Part shown: in pieces, positions 52,519 to 61,970 of the stretch
Numbering within the stretch: the stretch's first letter is position 1
Layout of the letters: each line of letters opens with the position of its first letter
From: Erythrobacter mangrovi
GTDB lineage: Bacteria; Pseudomonadota; Alphaproteobacteria; Sphingomonadales; Sphingomonadaceae
Assembly: GCF_013260645.1 (NCBI RefSeq)
Contig: NZ_CP053921.1
Coordinates: 2,529,289-2,593,288, forward strand
Reading direction: 5' to 3'
Length of the DNA: 64,000 nt
Made by a program: the position numbers and the translations under genes
Notes under the pieces: generated by a model
Databases searched by the model: none
The model's input: the letters and a program-made list of their open reading frames with translations, nothing else
What the model was told of the DNA's origin: nothing

Positions 52519-53925
52519 GTGAATCGTCTTCGGAGGGCGACTGTCGGCGCCATTCTTGTAGCGTCATTCTCGCAAGCTAGCTTCGCGCAGATGCCAAAGG
52601 AGATTACTCCCGCGGTAGTGCAAGTCGAGGCTGGCAGCCTGGTGGGTTCTGATGAAGATGGCATACTTGTTTTTCGAGGAGTCCCCTACGCGGCCCCGCC
52701 CGTCGGCAATCTTCGCTGGCGCCCGCCGCAGCCAGTGGCACATTGGCCAGGAGAGAGGGCGGCCAGCGCGCACGATGCGCCTTGCCCACAGCCGGTAGAT
52801 CTCGATGCGACCGTAGCGAACTTCGGCGGCGTCAGCGGCGCTCAGTCCGAAGACTGTCTCTACCTCACTATCTATGCGCCTCCGAAAACCAGGAAGGCAC
52901 CGGTCCTTGTGTGGTTTCATGGTGGCGCGTTCTTCCTCGGTGCGGGTCATCTTGGATCCTACGATGGGACCGCGAACGCTCGCGATGGTGTCATCACCGT
53001 AGGGGTCAACTATCGTCTCGGCGCGCTGGCCAATTTCGTCCATCCGGCGCTCGCAGCGGAGTTTCCCGAGGAAGCCAAGGGCAACTATGCCTTGCAGGAC
53101 AGCGTGGCGGCGCTCGAATGGGTTCGGGAAAATATCGCAGCTTTCGGCGGCGACCCGCAGAATGTAATCATCGCGGGGCAGTCGGCAGGCGGGGGCATCG
53201 TCACTGCCCTGCTATCGCTCCCTGCTGCGAAGGGCCTGTTCGGCAAAGCCATAGTCCAATCCGGAAGCCTGCTTCTGCCTGATCGCGATCCGCACGACGC
53301 GAGCAAGCTGGCTGTAGGGGCGCTCACCAAGATAGGTGTTGCTCCCGACATTGATGCATCCGGGCTTCGCGCAATTTCCGCCCAGACCTTCGCCGCGTCA
53401 CCAGACCTCCGCACCGGATTCTTCTTCACCAGCGATGCGAAGTACAAGCCGATGTCGACGATCGCAGCCCTACGGGCGGGCAAGGAAGTCGACGTGCCGC
53501 TGCTCGTAGGCTCGAACGCCGGAGAACGCGGCTTCAGTGCGGCCAGAACCTTTGCCCGATTGGCGGGTGATGAGGGCACCCCCGCCTTCCTCTACCGCTT
53601 CGAACATGTACCGGCATTTCGTACGGGAGAATGGACCAAGGGCCCAATCCACTCGGCCGAACTCATGTTCAGCTTCGACTCGATCGATCGTTCAAGCTGG
53701 GGCGGAGAACACGCCGATGCGACAGATCGTGCAATCGCCAGAACCGTAAACAGCTGCTGGATTGCGTTCATGAAAATGTCGCCCGGCGAGCGTTCGTTCA
53801 AGTGCGGCAACGGCTTCGAATTCAGACCCTACGGCGAAGGCGGCGATGCCGCGCGGTTCCAGACCGGTGGCCCCGTGATGGCCCCCGCAGACGGTCTGCC
53901 AGACGGGCCCGACGCAGAGAACTAA
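52519..53925 (+). CDS. Exported type-B carboxylesterase (C), short form
   Basis: 468 residues from the GTG at 52519, with GGGAGG 11 bases before. Signal peptide to about residue 23 (AILVASFSQASFAQ). Oxyanion HGGAF (134-138), nucleophile IAGQSAGGGIV (Ser222), acidic residue in VGSNAGERGF and His in IHSAELMFSFD. It is 60-80 residues shorter than the other three, mainly in the region between nucleophile and acid, so its lid or substrate pocket may differ. Followed after 73 bases by the TonB receptor, likely one operon. Confidence 0.9.
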   Translation: MNRLRRATVGAILVASFSQASFAQMPKEITPAVVQVEAGSLVGSDEDGILVFRGVPYAAPPVGNLRWRPPQPVAHWPGERAASAHDAPCPQPVDLDATVANFGGVSGAQSEDCLYLTIYAPPKTRKAPVLVWFHGGAFFLGAGHLGSYDGTANARDGVITVGVNYRLGALANFVHPALAAEFPEEAKGNYALQDSVAALEWVRENIAAFGGDPQNVIIAGQSAGGGIVTALLSLPAAKGLFGKAIVQSGSLLLPDRDPHDASKLAVGALTKIGVAPDIDASGLRAISAQTFAASPDLRTGFFFTSDAKYKPMSTIAALRAGKEVDVPLLVGSNAGERGFSAARTFARLAGDEGTPAFLYRFEHVPAFRTGEWTKGPIHSAELMFSFDSIDRSSWGGEHADATDRAIARTVNSCWIAFMKMSPGERSFKCGNGFEFRPYGEGGDAARFQTGGPVMAPADGLPDGPDAEN

Positions 53926-53998
53926 GCCAACGCCGATGGAGCGTCTGCGGCGCATGTGACGACGAAATAACAGGAAATGAATTCTCAGGGAGAGAGAT

Positions 53999-56986
53999 AT
54001 GAACCGGAAATCGCGTTATCTTTGGGGAACAATACTGTCCCTTCCGCTGATCACCTTGGCCGCCAGCCCTGCAAGTGCGCAATCTGCGCCTGCAAGTGAT
54101 GACGCGGAGGCGAGCCAAACTGCTTCCCCTGACCCGAGCACCACAATCATTGTTACCGGTTCCTACATTCGTGGCACTTCGGAAGAGGGCGTGCTGCCGG
54201 TCGACGTGTTCGGATTGGACGAACTCAATGAACGGGGCATCGACAGTCCTCTGGAGTTCATCAAGACCCTGCCCTCGGTTGGCCCGGTTCTGGGGGATTC
54301 CAATCAGTACGCCGCCGGCGGTAGTCAGGGGGTCGGGTCGATCAACCTGCGCAGCCTGGGAAGAGAGCGCACGCTGGTGCTCATGAACGGGCAAAGGTTC
54401 TTCCCCGAACCCGGAGACGGTGCGGCGGATACAAACCTGATCCCCTTGTTCGCGCTACAAAGGGTCGAAGTGCTCAAGGATGGTGCGGCATCGACCTACG
54501 GTTCCGACGCCATCGCGGGTGTTGCCAATTTCATTACCCGCAAGAACTTCGAGGGGATAGAAGTCGCCGGCAACTGGCAATTCGTCAATGGGTCGGATGA
54601 CAACTATCAAGCCAGTATCCTGGCCGGGAAGAATTTTGGAGCGGCCAACATTCTTGTGGGTGCCGGCTTCCAGCATCGCTCGGAGCTGCCTGCTACGGAG
54701 CGTGCATTCACCCAGCGCCCCTATGAGGTTAACCCTTCGGGCTGGTCGCCCCTAAACAACCCTGGGGTCTATCTGCCGCAGACCGCGACAGGTACCACAC
54801 TGGGCATCGGGATAGATGGACGGTTGCTTGATGCATGCGATGCAGTGGGCGGTATCGAAGTACCGATTTCGACCTTTACCACCTGCCGTTATTCCTATGT
54901 CCCCTTCGTCAATTTGATCGAGAAGGAGGATCGCTATCAGGTCTATGGCCAGGTCACAGTCGATCTGTCGGATACACTGTCTTTCCATGCGGACGCGCTC
55001 TACTCGCATACCGAGGTCCCCGAACTAGGGTACTCTCCGAGCTACCCTCCCACGCAAAGCGTGCGGGGGCCAGGCACGAGTTCGCGATTCATCGTGCCGC
55101 GTAGCAACCCCTTCTATCAGAATTACATCGATACGACCTTTGGACCCGGATCCGTGCCCGATCGCTTCTCGGCCTATTCGGTGATCGTGTTGTGGCGACC
55201 ATTCGGTTCCTCGAGCAACCCTCTGGATCCCCGCGGCGCGGGTGAAGGCGGGGCGTTCAACAATGCCTGGCGCATAACCGGTGGATTCGAAAAGGAGTTC
55301 TCGGACAGTTTCCGCGTCAATCTCGACGGGCTGTTTTTGCGCAGCCACCGCAAGGCATTCTCGTACGATTTCGTCAGTGACAGGCTGCAGCGCGCGCTCA
55401 ACGGCTTGGGTGGACCTGCCTGTACCGGAACAACGCCAGGCGCCAATGGGTGCCAGTACCGGAATCCCTTCATCAGCCAATCGCCCGGCAACGCAGCGCT
55501 TGGGCTGACCAACCCCGCATATGTTCCGGGAACAGAGAACAGCGAGGAACTCATAACATGGGCGCGCCAGCAGAATGGTACTTCGGCCTATGAGGAATTG
55601 TGGACCGCCGATCTGGTTTTCAGTGGCGAAACGCAAATCGGAGGGATGGAGCTTGGCTATGCCTTTGGCGCCCAACACCGCGACAGCCATTTCGTCACCC
55701 GACCGGTCAACAGGTTTAGCGATCCCGATGCCTATCCCTGTGCAATCGATGGCGACCGCACCTGTCTCGATGATCCAACCGACAATCTTGTGCCCGTCGG
55801 CGCCTTTACCTTCCTTGGCCAGTATCCGGCCGCCAACCTGAGTCAGTCCATCAATGCCCTGTTTGCCGAGGTCAAACTCAATCCGATTGACTCAATCGAA
55901 CTGATCGGTGCGGTACGATTTGAGGATTACGGCGACCCGGTCGGATCGACCATCAACCCCAAATTCTCTGCCAGAGTCCAGGCAACTGACTTCCTCGCAC
56001 TCAGAGGTTCAATAGGCACGACCTTCCGTGGTCCACTGCCGGGAGATCTGACCCCGGCAGGCGCCAGTGCAGTCGCGGGTATCAGCGCCATCAACAACGA
56101 ATATCGTGCGACGGACTCGGGCGGGAACCCCGATCTCGATCCCGAAACGGCCCTGACCTACAACGTGGGCGCGGTACTGACCTTCGGCGGATTCACATTC
56201 AGCGCGGATTTCTGGACCTACGAGTTTGAGGGCCGGTTTACCGACTTGCCGTTCCAGGCGATCGCTAATCTCGTCGCCCCGGGCACCTCGGGCAACCAGT
56301 TGGTGGATTGTTCCAGCCCGTTCACGCAGTTCGTCACCTTCCAGGGTGGCGCGTGCACACAGGGGACGACCATTGCGCGCGACATTGCCCGCATCCGCAC
56401 GCAAACCGTCAACGGGCCGGACGTCACCACCCGCGGCCTCGATCTGACCCTCAACTACAACGACACATTCGGTAGCGTGGACGTAAATGTCGGCATCAAT
56501 GCGACCACCGTTCTGACCTACAAGTTCGGAGATTTCGAGTACAACGGCCTGCTCTTCAGCGAAGGATATGAGGCAGCTGGCTGGTCAAACTTCGGGCGTG
56601 CACCCGGAACGGTCTCGAAGTGGCGTGGCAGCGCGTTCGCCTCACTCGGATTCGGGCGGGCCACAGTTACCTACAACGCTCTCTATATCAGCGGAGTGGA
56701 CGACAATCGCTGCTACAACCAGACCACAGGCGCCGTGATCGATCCGTGTGCGGTGACTGAGTTCGGTGGCACGAATTTCGGTCGTCATGTCGGCAGCTAT
56801 ATGCAGCACGACCTGCTCGCTTCGGTCGATCTTGAACTGGCAGGCGTCGATGTCACACTGACTGGCGGGGTTGAGAATATCTTTGACCGCGATCCTGCGG
56901 GAGCCCGCCTTGAATACGGCTATGACCCGTTCATCGGCACTTCCATCGGGCGTACGTTTAAGATCGCAACCAAGGTTCGCTTCTGA
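53999..56986 (+). CDS. TonB-dependent outer-membrane receptor
   Basis: 995 residues. Signal peptide MNRKSRYLWGTILSLPLITL to about residue 28. The plug domain (about 48-180) has TIIVTGSYIRGT, LNLRSLG-like SINLRSLGRERTLVLMNGQR and VEVLKDGAASTYGSDAIAGV. The barrel follows with the last residues IGRTFKIATKVRF ending in Phe. It imports a bulky substrate or complex. Position inside an esterase cluster suggests uptake of the ester, its acid or alcohol, but the ligand is not readable from sequence. Ends 58 bases before a terminator. Confidence 0.95.
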   Translation: MNRKSRYLWGTILSLPLITLAASPASAQSAPASDDAEASQTASPDPSTTIIVTGSYIRGTSEEGVLPVDVFGLDELNERGIDSPLEFIKTLPSVGPVLGDSNQYAAGGSQGVGSINLRSLGRERTLVLMNGQRFFPEPGDGAADTNLIPLFALQRVEVLKDGAASTYGSDAIAGVANFITRKNFEGIEVAGNWQFVNGSDDNYQASILAGKNFGAANILVGAGFQHRSELPATERAFTQRPYEVNPSGWSPLNNPGVYLPQTATGTTLGIGIDGRLLDACDAVGGIEVPISTFTTCRYSYVPFVNLIEKEDRYQVYGQVTVDLSDTLSFHADALYSHTEVPELGYSPSYPPTQSVRGPGTSSRFIVPRSNPFYQNYIDTTFGPGSVPDRFSAYSVIVLWRPFGSSSNPLDPRGAGEGGAFNNAWRITGGFEKEFSDSFRVNLDGLFLRSHRKAFSYDFVSDRLQRALNGLGGPACTGTTPGANGCQYRNPFISQSPGNAALGLTNPAYVPGTENSEELITWARQQNGTSAYEELWTADLVFSGETQIGGMELGYAFGAQHRDSHFVTRPVNRFSDPDAYPCAIDGDRTCLDDPTDNLVPVGAFTFLGQYPAANLSQSINALFAEVKLNPIDSIELIGAVRFEDYGDPVGSTINPKFSARVQATDFLALRGSIGTTFRGPLPGDLTPAGASAVAGISAINNEYRATDSGGNPDLDPETALTYNVGAVLTFGGFTFSADFWTYEFEGRFTDLPFQAIANLVAPGTSGNQLVDCSSPFTQFVTFQGGACTQGTTIARDIARIRTQTVNGPDVTTRGLDLTLNYNDTFGSVDVNVGINATTVLTYKFGDFEYNGLLFSEGYEAAGWSNFGRAPGTVSKWRGSAFASLGFGRATVTYNALYISGVDDNRCYNQTTGAVIDPCAVTEFGGTNFGRHVGSYMQHDLLASVDLELAGVDVTLTGGVENIFDRDPAGARLEYGYDPFIGTSIGRTFKIATKVRF

Positions 56987-57043
56987 CTCCTCTCAGGAGC
57001 GAAGGCGCGGGGTGCGGCCTGCGATTCCTGCCGCATCCCAACG

Positions 57044-57079
57044 GAGGGTCGGTCGAACTCTCAGGCCGACCCTCTTTTT
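57044..57079 (+). terminator. Rho-independent terminator after the TonB receptor
   Basis: GAGGGTCGG (57044-57052) pairs perfectly with CCGACCCTC (57066-57074), followed by TTTTT (57075-57079). Esterase D starts only 18 bases later, so its expression would need readthrough or an internal promoter. Confidence 0.9.
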
Positions 57080-57096
57080 GTTTGTAGACCTACCGA

Positions 57097-58704
57097 ATGG
57101 GACACGAGATGATGAAACCAAGCTTCTGGCTCACCGCAACTGCCCTTCTCCTTGCGGGGCCGCTGGAGGTGGCGGCCCAGGATGCAACGCCCATAGTCGC
57201 GACCGATAGCGGTCGCGTTCAGGGTCTCGCGCAGGGTGGCGTCGATACCTTTCTCGGCATTCGATATGCCGCCCCGCCAATCGGCAGGTTGCGGTTCCAG
57301 CCGCCCCAAAAGCCAGACGCATGGAGCGAAGTGGCCGACGCCACGGGAATGGGCGCGCCCTGCATGCAGTTCTACACCCCCAGCGGCCCGAACTCCTCCG
57401 ATCTTACCCGGCAGATCCAGGGAATTTTTCCCACCGGCACAGAAGCCAAGACCGACAATGAGGATTGCCTGTTCCTCAATGTTTGGACCCCCGACGCATC
57501 CCACGGCACCAGGCCAGTGCTGATCTGGTTCCACGGAGGCGGGTACAACTATGGTTCGGGTGGCTGGCCCGCCTACAATGGTCGCAACCTTGCCGCCAAG
57601 GGCGATGTGGTGATCGTCACGGTCAATCACCGGCTCAACGCATTCGGCTACCTAAACCTTGCCGAGAAGTTCGGGTCAGATTTTGCCGCGTCGGGGAATG
57701 TGGGCAATCTGGACTTGGTCAGGTCACTCGAATGGGTGCGCGACAACATCGCTGCCTTCGGCGGTGATCCGGGCAATGTCACGATCATGGGCGAATCCGG
57801 TGGCGGATCCAAGGTCAGCCACCTTATGGCGATGCCCGCAGCAGCCGGTCTGTTTCACAAGGCGATCGTGCAATCGGGCCCTGGCGTCATCAGCGGCAAG
57901 CCCGCGGATGCCGCACGCTACGCCGACGAAATTCTTGCCGCAGCTGGAGTTTCGACAGCTGCGGAGCTTCGCTCGATACACCCCGAGGCGCTCCTGGCGG
58001 CGGTTCGCAAGGCGAGCCCCGCCGATGCGGGATTCGGACGCGGCCCATCGTTCGGGCCGATTGCCGACGGCACGATCGTCCCGCGCGATCCGTTCATACC
58101 CGCAGCGCCGCCGCAATCTCGCAACATCCCGCTCATGATCGGCTACAACAAGGACGAGATGACCCTGTTCCTTGCTGCCCAACCCTGGTTCGGACGGATC
58201 GACGACGCGGCGCTGGATATGATGGCCAAGGGTATGGGCGAAGATGCGGTCGCTACAATTGCGGCCTATCGCAAAATGTACCCCGATTACTCACCAACCT
58301 ACATCGCTTCTGCCGCGATGGGCGCTCGCTTCGTTCGTGGCACCTATCTGCTAGCCGACCAGCAAAGTAGCACTGCGGAGGCGCCGGTCTACGTCTACCG
58401 GCTGACCTGGGAAACCCCAGTGGGGAATGGTGTGTTCAAGACACCTCATACGCTCGATATCCCGTTCATGTTCGACAACGCTGAGGAGAGTGCTGCCCTA
58501 GTGGGAAGCGGTCCCGAGCCGCAAGTCATGGCCGAGATGATGAGCGATGCCTGGCTAGCCTTTGCGAAGACCGGAACCCCCAAGAGCAGGCTGTTGCCCG
58601 ATTGGAAGCCCTATCGGCCAGACCATCGACTGGTCATGGAACTAGACGTCAAGCCACGCCTGGTCGACGATCCCGAGGGGACCATTCGCACGATCGGACG
58701 ATAG
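57097..58704 (+). CDS. Exported type-B carboxylesterase (D)
   Basis: 535 residues from the ATG at 57097; ATGs at 57109 and 57112 give a tighter signal peptide (MMKPSFWLTATALLLAGPLE). The triad is visible: oxyanion HGGGY (146-150), nucleophile IMGESGGGSKVS (Ser234), acid in IGYNKDEMTLF and His in PHTLDIPFMFDN. It is closest in these blocks to esterase B. It follows a strong terminator, and no promoter was recognised, so control by attenuation is possible. Confidence 0.92.
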   Translation: MGHEMMKPSFWLTATALLLAGPLEVAAQDATPIVATDSGRVQGLAQGGVDTFLGIRYAAPPIGRLRFQPPQKPDAWSEVADATGMGAPCMQFYTPSGPNSSDLTRQIQGIFPTGTEAKTDNEDCLFLNVWTPDASHGTRPVLIWFHGGGYNYGSGGWPAYNGRNLAAKGDVVIVTVNHRLNAFGYLNLAEKFGSDFAASGNVGNLDLVRSLEWVRDNIAAFGGDPGNVTIMGESGGGSKVSHLMAMPAAAGLFHKAIVQSGPGVISGKPADAARYADEILAAAGVSTAAELRSIHPEALLAAVRKASPADAGFGRGPSFGPIADGTIVPRDPFIPAAPPQSRNIPLMIGYNKDEMTLFLAAQPWFGRIDDAALDMMAKGMGEDAVATIAAYRKMYPDYSPTYIASAAMGARFVRGTYLLADQQSSTAEAPVYVYRLTWETPVGNGVFKTPHTLDIPFMFDNAEESAALVGSGPEPQVMAEMMSDAWLAFAKTGTPKSRLLPDWKPYRPDHRLVMELDVKPRLVDDPEGTIRTIGR

Positions 58705-58768
58705 GTGTGCCTGCTACTGCTTTTTGGTCGGAGCATGCCGACCCGCGGGCGCAAGCGCATCTGACCGA

Positions 58769-58795
58769 TTGCCCTGCTTCGAGAGTGCAGGGCAA
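58769..58795. repeat. Hairpin downstream of esterase D
   Basis: TTGCCCTGC (58769-58777) pairs with GCAGGGCAA (58787-58795) around a 9-base loop. No T-tract follows. It may end the esterase D transcript weakly. Confidence 0.45.
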
Positions 58796-58850
58796 GTTGC
58801 CATATGCGTACCTAGTTTTCTGCGATGTCAGATATAGCCACTCTATAAGA

Positions 58851-58864
58851 ATGATAATTATCAT
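58851..58864. promoter_or_regulatory. Perfect palindrome upstream of thiolase
   Basis: ATGATAATTATCAT (58851-58864) shares the 12-base core TGATAATTATCA with the perfect Dnr-type box at 22091, but the outer bases differ from TTGAT/ATCAA. It could be a weak Dnr site or the operator of a nearby TetR protein. It lies 107 bases before the thiolase ATG. Confidence 0.45.
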
Positions 58865-58970
58865 ACCCGATATTCGAAATTAGGGGAAGCGCCCTTGCCT
58901 CTTCGACCTTCCACCGACTACATCAAGCCAAAGCCGGTAGAAGCCGGCAGTTGAACGAGGAGAGTCTGAC

Positions 58971-60149
58971 ATGCGTGATGCCGTTATCGTGTCCACCGCG
59001 CGCACGCCGCTTGCAAAGTCGCTCCGCGGAGCATTCAACGCCACCCACCCGGTGCAACTCGGCGCGTGGTCCGTCGAGGCGGCGGTCGAGCGCGCAGGGG
59101 TATCGAGCAAAGAGGTGGAAGACGTGATTGTGGGCGCGGCCAGCCAAGGTGGCGCACAAGGCTTCAACATGGGGCGCCAGATCGCCTTGCGCGCCGGAAT
59201 GTCGGTCGACGTTGCGGGCATGACCATCGACCGTCAGTGTTCGAGTGGCCTGATGGCGATAGCTACAGCGGCAAAGCAGATCATCGTCGATCGGATGGAT
59301 ATCTGCGTCGCAGGCGGGGTCGAATCGATCACTGCAATCCGCAACAATGTCGGCAAGCCGATGCGGGACGAAGTGCTGCTCAAGATGCATCCTGACATCT
59401 TCATGCCGATGATCGGTACGGCGGAAGTCGTGGCCAAGCGTTATGGCATTTCTCGCGCCGATCAGGACGCCTACTCGCTCCAGTCGCAGCAGCGCACGGC
59501 GGCGGCTCAGGCCAGTGGCCGTTTCGACGATGAAATCATAACTGTCTCGACCGTGATGGAAGTCAAGGACAAGGCCACCGGGGAAACTTCCCGTCAGGAT
59601 GTCTCGATCTCGATGGACGATTGCAACCGTCCCGACACGACGATCGAAGGCCTGGCCAAGCTCCAACCCGTGATGGGCGACGGCTATGCGATCACGGCCG
59701 GCAACGCCAGCCAGCTCGCCGATGGATCGGCGGCCAGCGTGCTGATGGAAGCCAAGATCGCAAAGGCACGCGGCGTTGCACCGCTGGGCCGGTATCTTGG
59801 GATTGCAGTCGCAGGAACCAAGCCTGATGAAATGGGTATCGGGCCGGTATTTGCGATCCCCAAGCTGCTTAAGCGCTTTGACTTGACCGTGGACGACATT
59901 GGGCTGTGGGAGCTCAACGAAGCGTTCGCAGTGCAAGTCCTCTATTGTCGTGACAAGCTTGGAATCCCCGATGACCGGCTCAACGTGAACGGAGGATCGA
60001 TCGCGATTGGCCATCCCTTTGGAATGACCGGTGCGCGCTGTGTTGGCCACGCCCTGATCGAAGGGCGGCGACGCGGGGTCAAATATGTCGTCGTGACGAT
60101 GTGCGTGGGAGGGGGAATGGGCGCAGCCGGACTCTTCGAGGTGCTGTGA
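58971..60149 (+). CDS. Thiolase (acyl-CoA acetyltransferase)
   Basis: 392 residues, the normal thiolase length. Nucleophile Cys90 in [11 protein letters not shown], then [20 protein letters not shown] (His) and [10 protein letters not shown] (Cys) give the full active site. It cleaves or forms a beta-ketoacyl-CoA, in a degradative pathway here because an acyl-CoA ligase follows in an ATGA-like overlap. The start has AACGAGGAGAG upstream. Its chain-length preference is unknown. Confidence 0.95.
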   Translation: MRDAVIVSTARTPLAKSLRGAFNATHPVQLGAWSVEAAVERAGVSSKEVEDVIVGAASQGGAQGFNMGRQIALRAGMSVDVAGMTIDRQCSSGLMAIATAAKQIIVDRMDICVAGGVESITAIRNNVGKPMRDEVLLKMHPDIFMPMIGTAEVVAKRYGISRADQDAYSLQSQQRTAAAQASGRFDDEIITVSTVMEVKDKATGETSRQDVSISMDDCNRPDTTIEGLAKLQPVMGDGYAITAGNASQLADGSAASVLMEAKIAKARGVAPLGRYLGIAVAGTKPDEMGIGPVFAIPKLLKRFDLTVDDIGLWELNEAFAVQVLYCRDKLGIPDDRLNVNGGSIAIGHPFGMTGARCVGHALIEGRRRGVKYVVVTMCVGGGMGAAGLFEVL

Positions 60150-61900
60150 TGGCTACTGTTGATGTTGCACAGCCCCTGAGCTCAACCATCGAGTGGTCTC
60201 CGCCCGAGAACTGGCCGGCTCGCAGCCGCGCGGAATGCAGGGCCATCCTGACCGCCCCGGGACAGCGCTTCGAAATGGAGGAAATCGAGATCCGCGGGAT
60301 CAGGCTGCGGACCTGGAAGAACGCGCCACCCAACCTACGTGCCATCGCTCTGCTGGGCCAGTCGCATGCCGACCGTGAGTTCGTCATCTACGAGGACGAG
60401 CGGGTCAGCTACGATTCGTGGTTTCGGGCGGTCGCAAATCTGGCTCACGACTTGCGCGCGCGAGGGATCGGAAAGGGGGATCGCGTAGCCCTGGCCATGC
60501 GCAACTTGCCGGAATGGCCGGTCGCCTTCTTCGCTGCGACAACGATCGGCGCAGTATGCGTCCCGCTCAACGCATGGTGGACGGGGGCAGAGCTGTCATT
60601 CGGCCTCTCGGATTCGGGTGCGAAGGCGCTGATCTGCGATAGCGAGCGCTGGGAACGTATTGCCCCGCACCGCGGAGAATTTCCAGGTCTTGAGACGGTC
60701 CTTGTCACTCGCCATGAGGGCGAGCCGAGCGCTGCAGAGCGGCTTGAAGGGGTCATTGGCACTCCCCGCGAATATGCGTCCCTTCCACTTCGTGAATTGC
60801 CAGCCGTTGAGATCGCGCCGGAAGACGACGCCACGATTTTCTATACGAGCGGCACCACCGGCAAACCGAAAGGTGCGCTCGGCACGCATCGCAACCTGTG
60901 CACCAATATCCTTTCGGGCGGTTACAATGCCGCATGCGCGGTCTTGCGCCGCGGGGAGGCATTGCCCGAGCCCAAACCAAGGACGGGGCTTACAGTTATT
61001 CCGCTGTTCCACGTCACGGCCTGTTCGGCAGGCCTTATGAGCAATATTGCCGCCGGCAATACGATGATCTTCATGTACAAGTGGGACGCGGTTCAGGCCT
61101 TCAAGATCATCGAGCGGGAGAAGGTATCTTCGACTGGTGGTGTGCCAACGATCGCATGGCAGTTGCTCGAACATCCGGAACGCAAGAACTACAACCTGTC
61201 GAGTATCGAAGCCATCGGCTATGGCGGCGCCCCTGCCGCACCCGAACTCGTACGCAAGATACACGAGGTCTTCGGTGCCCTCCCCGGCAATGGCTGGGGC
61301 ATGACCGAAACGATGGCGACGGTGACCGGACATTCGTCCGAGGATTACCTCAATCGGCCCGACAGCTGTGGCCCGCCTGTGGCTGTGGCCGATCTCAAGA
61401 TTATGAGTGACGACGGAACCCGCGAATTGCCGGTGGGCGAGATCGGCGAGTTGTGGGCCCGCGGACCAATGGTCGTCAAAGGTTATTGGAACAATCCCGA
61501 CGCGACGGCCGAAACCTTCATCGATGGTTGGGTCCGCACCGGCGACCTTGCGCGACTGGATGAGGAAGGTTGGTGCTACATTGCCGACCGCGCCAAAGAC
61601 ATGATCATTCGTGGCGGCGAGAACATCTACTCATCGGAAGTCGAGAATGTTCTCTACGATCATCCGGCAGTTACCGACGCCGCACTGATCGGGCTTCCCC
61701 ACCAGCAACTGGGCGAAGAGCCGGCAGCTGTGGTCCACCTCGCTCATGGCGCCCACGTAAGCGAAGACGAGCTGCGCGACTGGGTTGCCGTTAGATTAGC
61801 TAGGTTCAAGGTGCCGGCAAGGATCGCATTCTCCAAAGAAACCCTCCCGCGCAACGCCAATGGCAAGATATTGAAGAAGGACCTGTTCAGCTTCTTTTGA
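60149..61900 (+). CDS. AMP-forming acyl-CoA synthetase
   Basis: 583 residues from the ATG at 60149, overlapping the thiolase stop; the 16-codon extension is rejected. ANL superfamily motifs: FYTSGTTGKPKGALGTH (P-loop), GWGMTETMATVTG, WVRTGDLARLDEEGW and the C-terminal PRNANGKILKKDL with the catalytic Lys. It activates a carboxylic acid to its CoA ester. With the thiolase this could carry the acid released by the esterases into beta-oxidation; this link is inferred from position. Confidence 0.93.
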   Translation: MATVDVAQPLSSTIEWSPPENWPARSRAECRAILTAPGQRFEMEEIEIRGIRLRTWKNAPPNLRAIALLGQSHADREFVIYEDERVSYDSWFRAVANLAHDLRARGIGKGDRVALAMRNLPEWPVAFFAATTIGAVCVPLNAWWTGAELSFGLSDSGAKALICDSERWERIAPHRGEFPGLETVLVTRHEGEPSAAERLEGVIGTPREYASLPLRELPAVEIAPEDDATIFYTSGTTGKPKGALGTHRNLCTNILSGGYNAACAVLRRGEALPEPKPRTGLTVIPLFHVTACSAGLMSNIAAGNTMIFMYKWDAVQAFKIIEREKVSSTGGVPTIAWQLLEHPERKNYNLSSIEAIGYGGAPAAPELVRKIHEVFGALPGNGWGMTETMATVTGHSSEDYLNRPDSCGPPVAVADLKIMSDDGTRELPVGEIGELWARGPMVVKGYWNNPDATAETFIDGWVRTGDLARLDEEGWCYIADRAKDMIIRGGENIYSSEVENVLYDHPAVTDAALIGLPHQQLGEEPAAVVHLAHGAHVSEDELRDWVAVRLARFKVPARIAFSKETLPRNANGKILKKDLFSFF

Positions 61901-61970
61901 GGATTGCCGGTTGGTCATTGTTGGCAGGTGCTGGGTCGGTGGCGTAATGCCGGACGAATTGGGGTAACCG

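Noticed and set aside
42523..58704. Fumonisin-degradation (fum) cluster
   Set aside because: Type-B esterase and TonB receptor fit, but no aminotransferase gene of that pathway is present and four esterases differ from the known layout.
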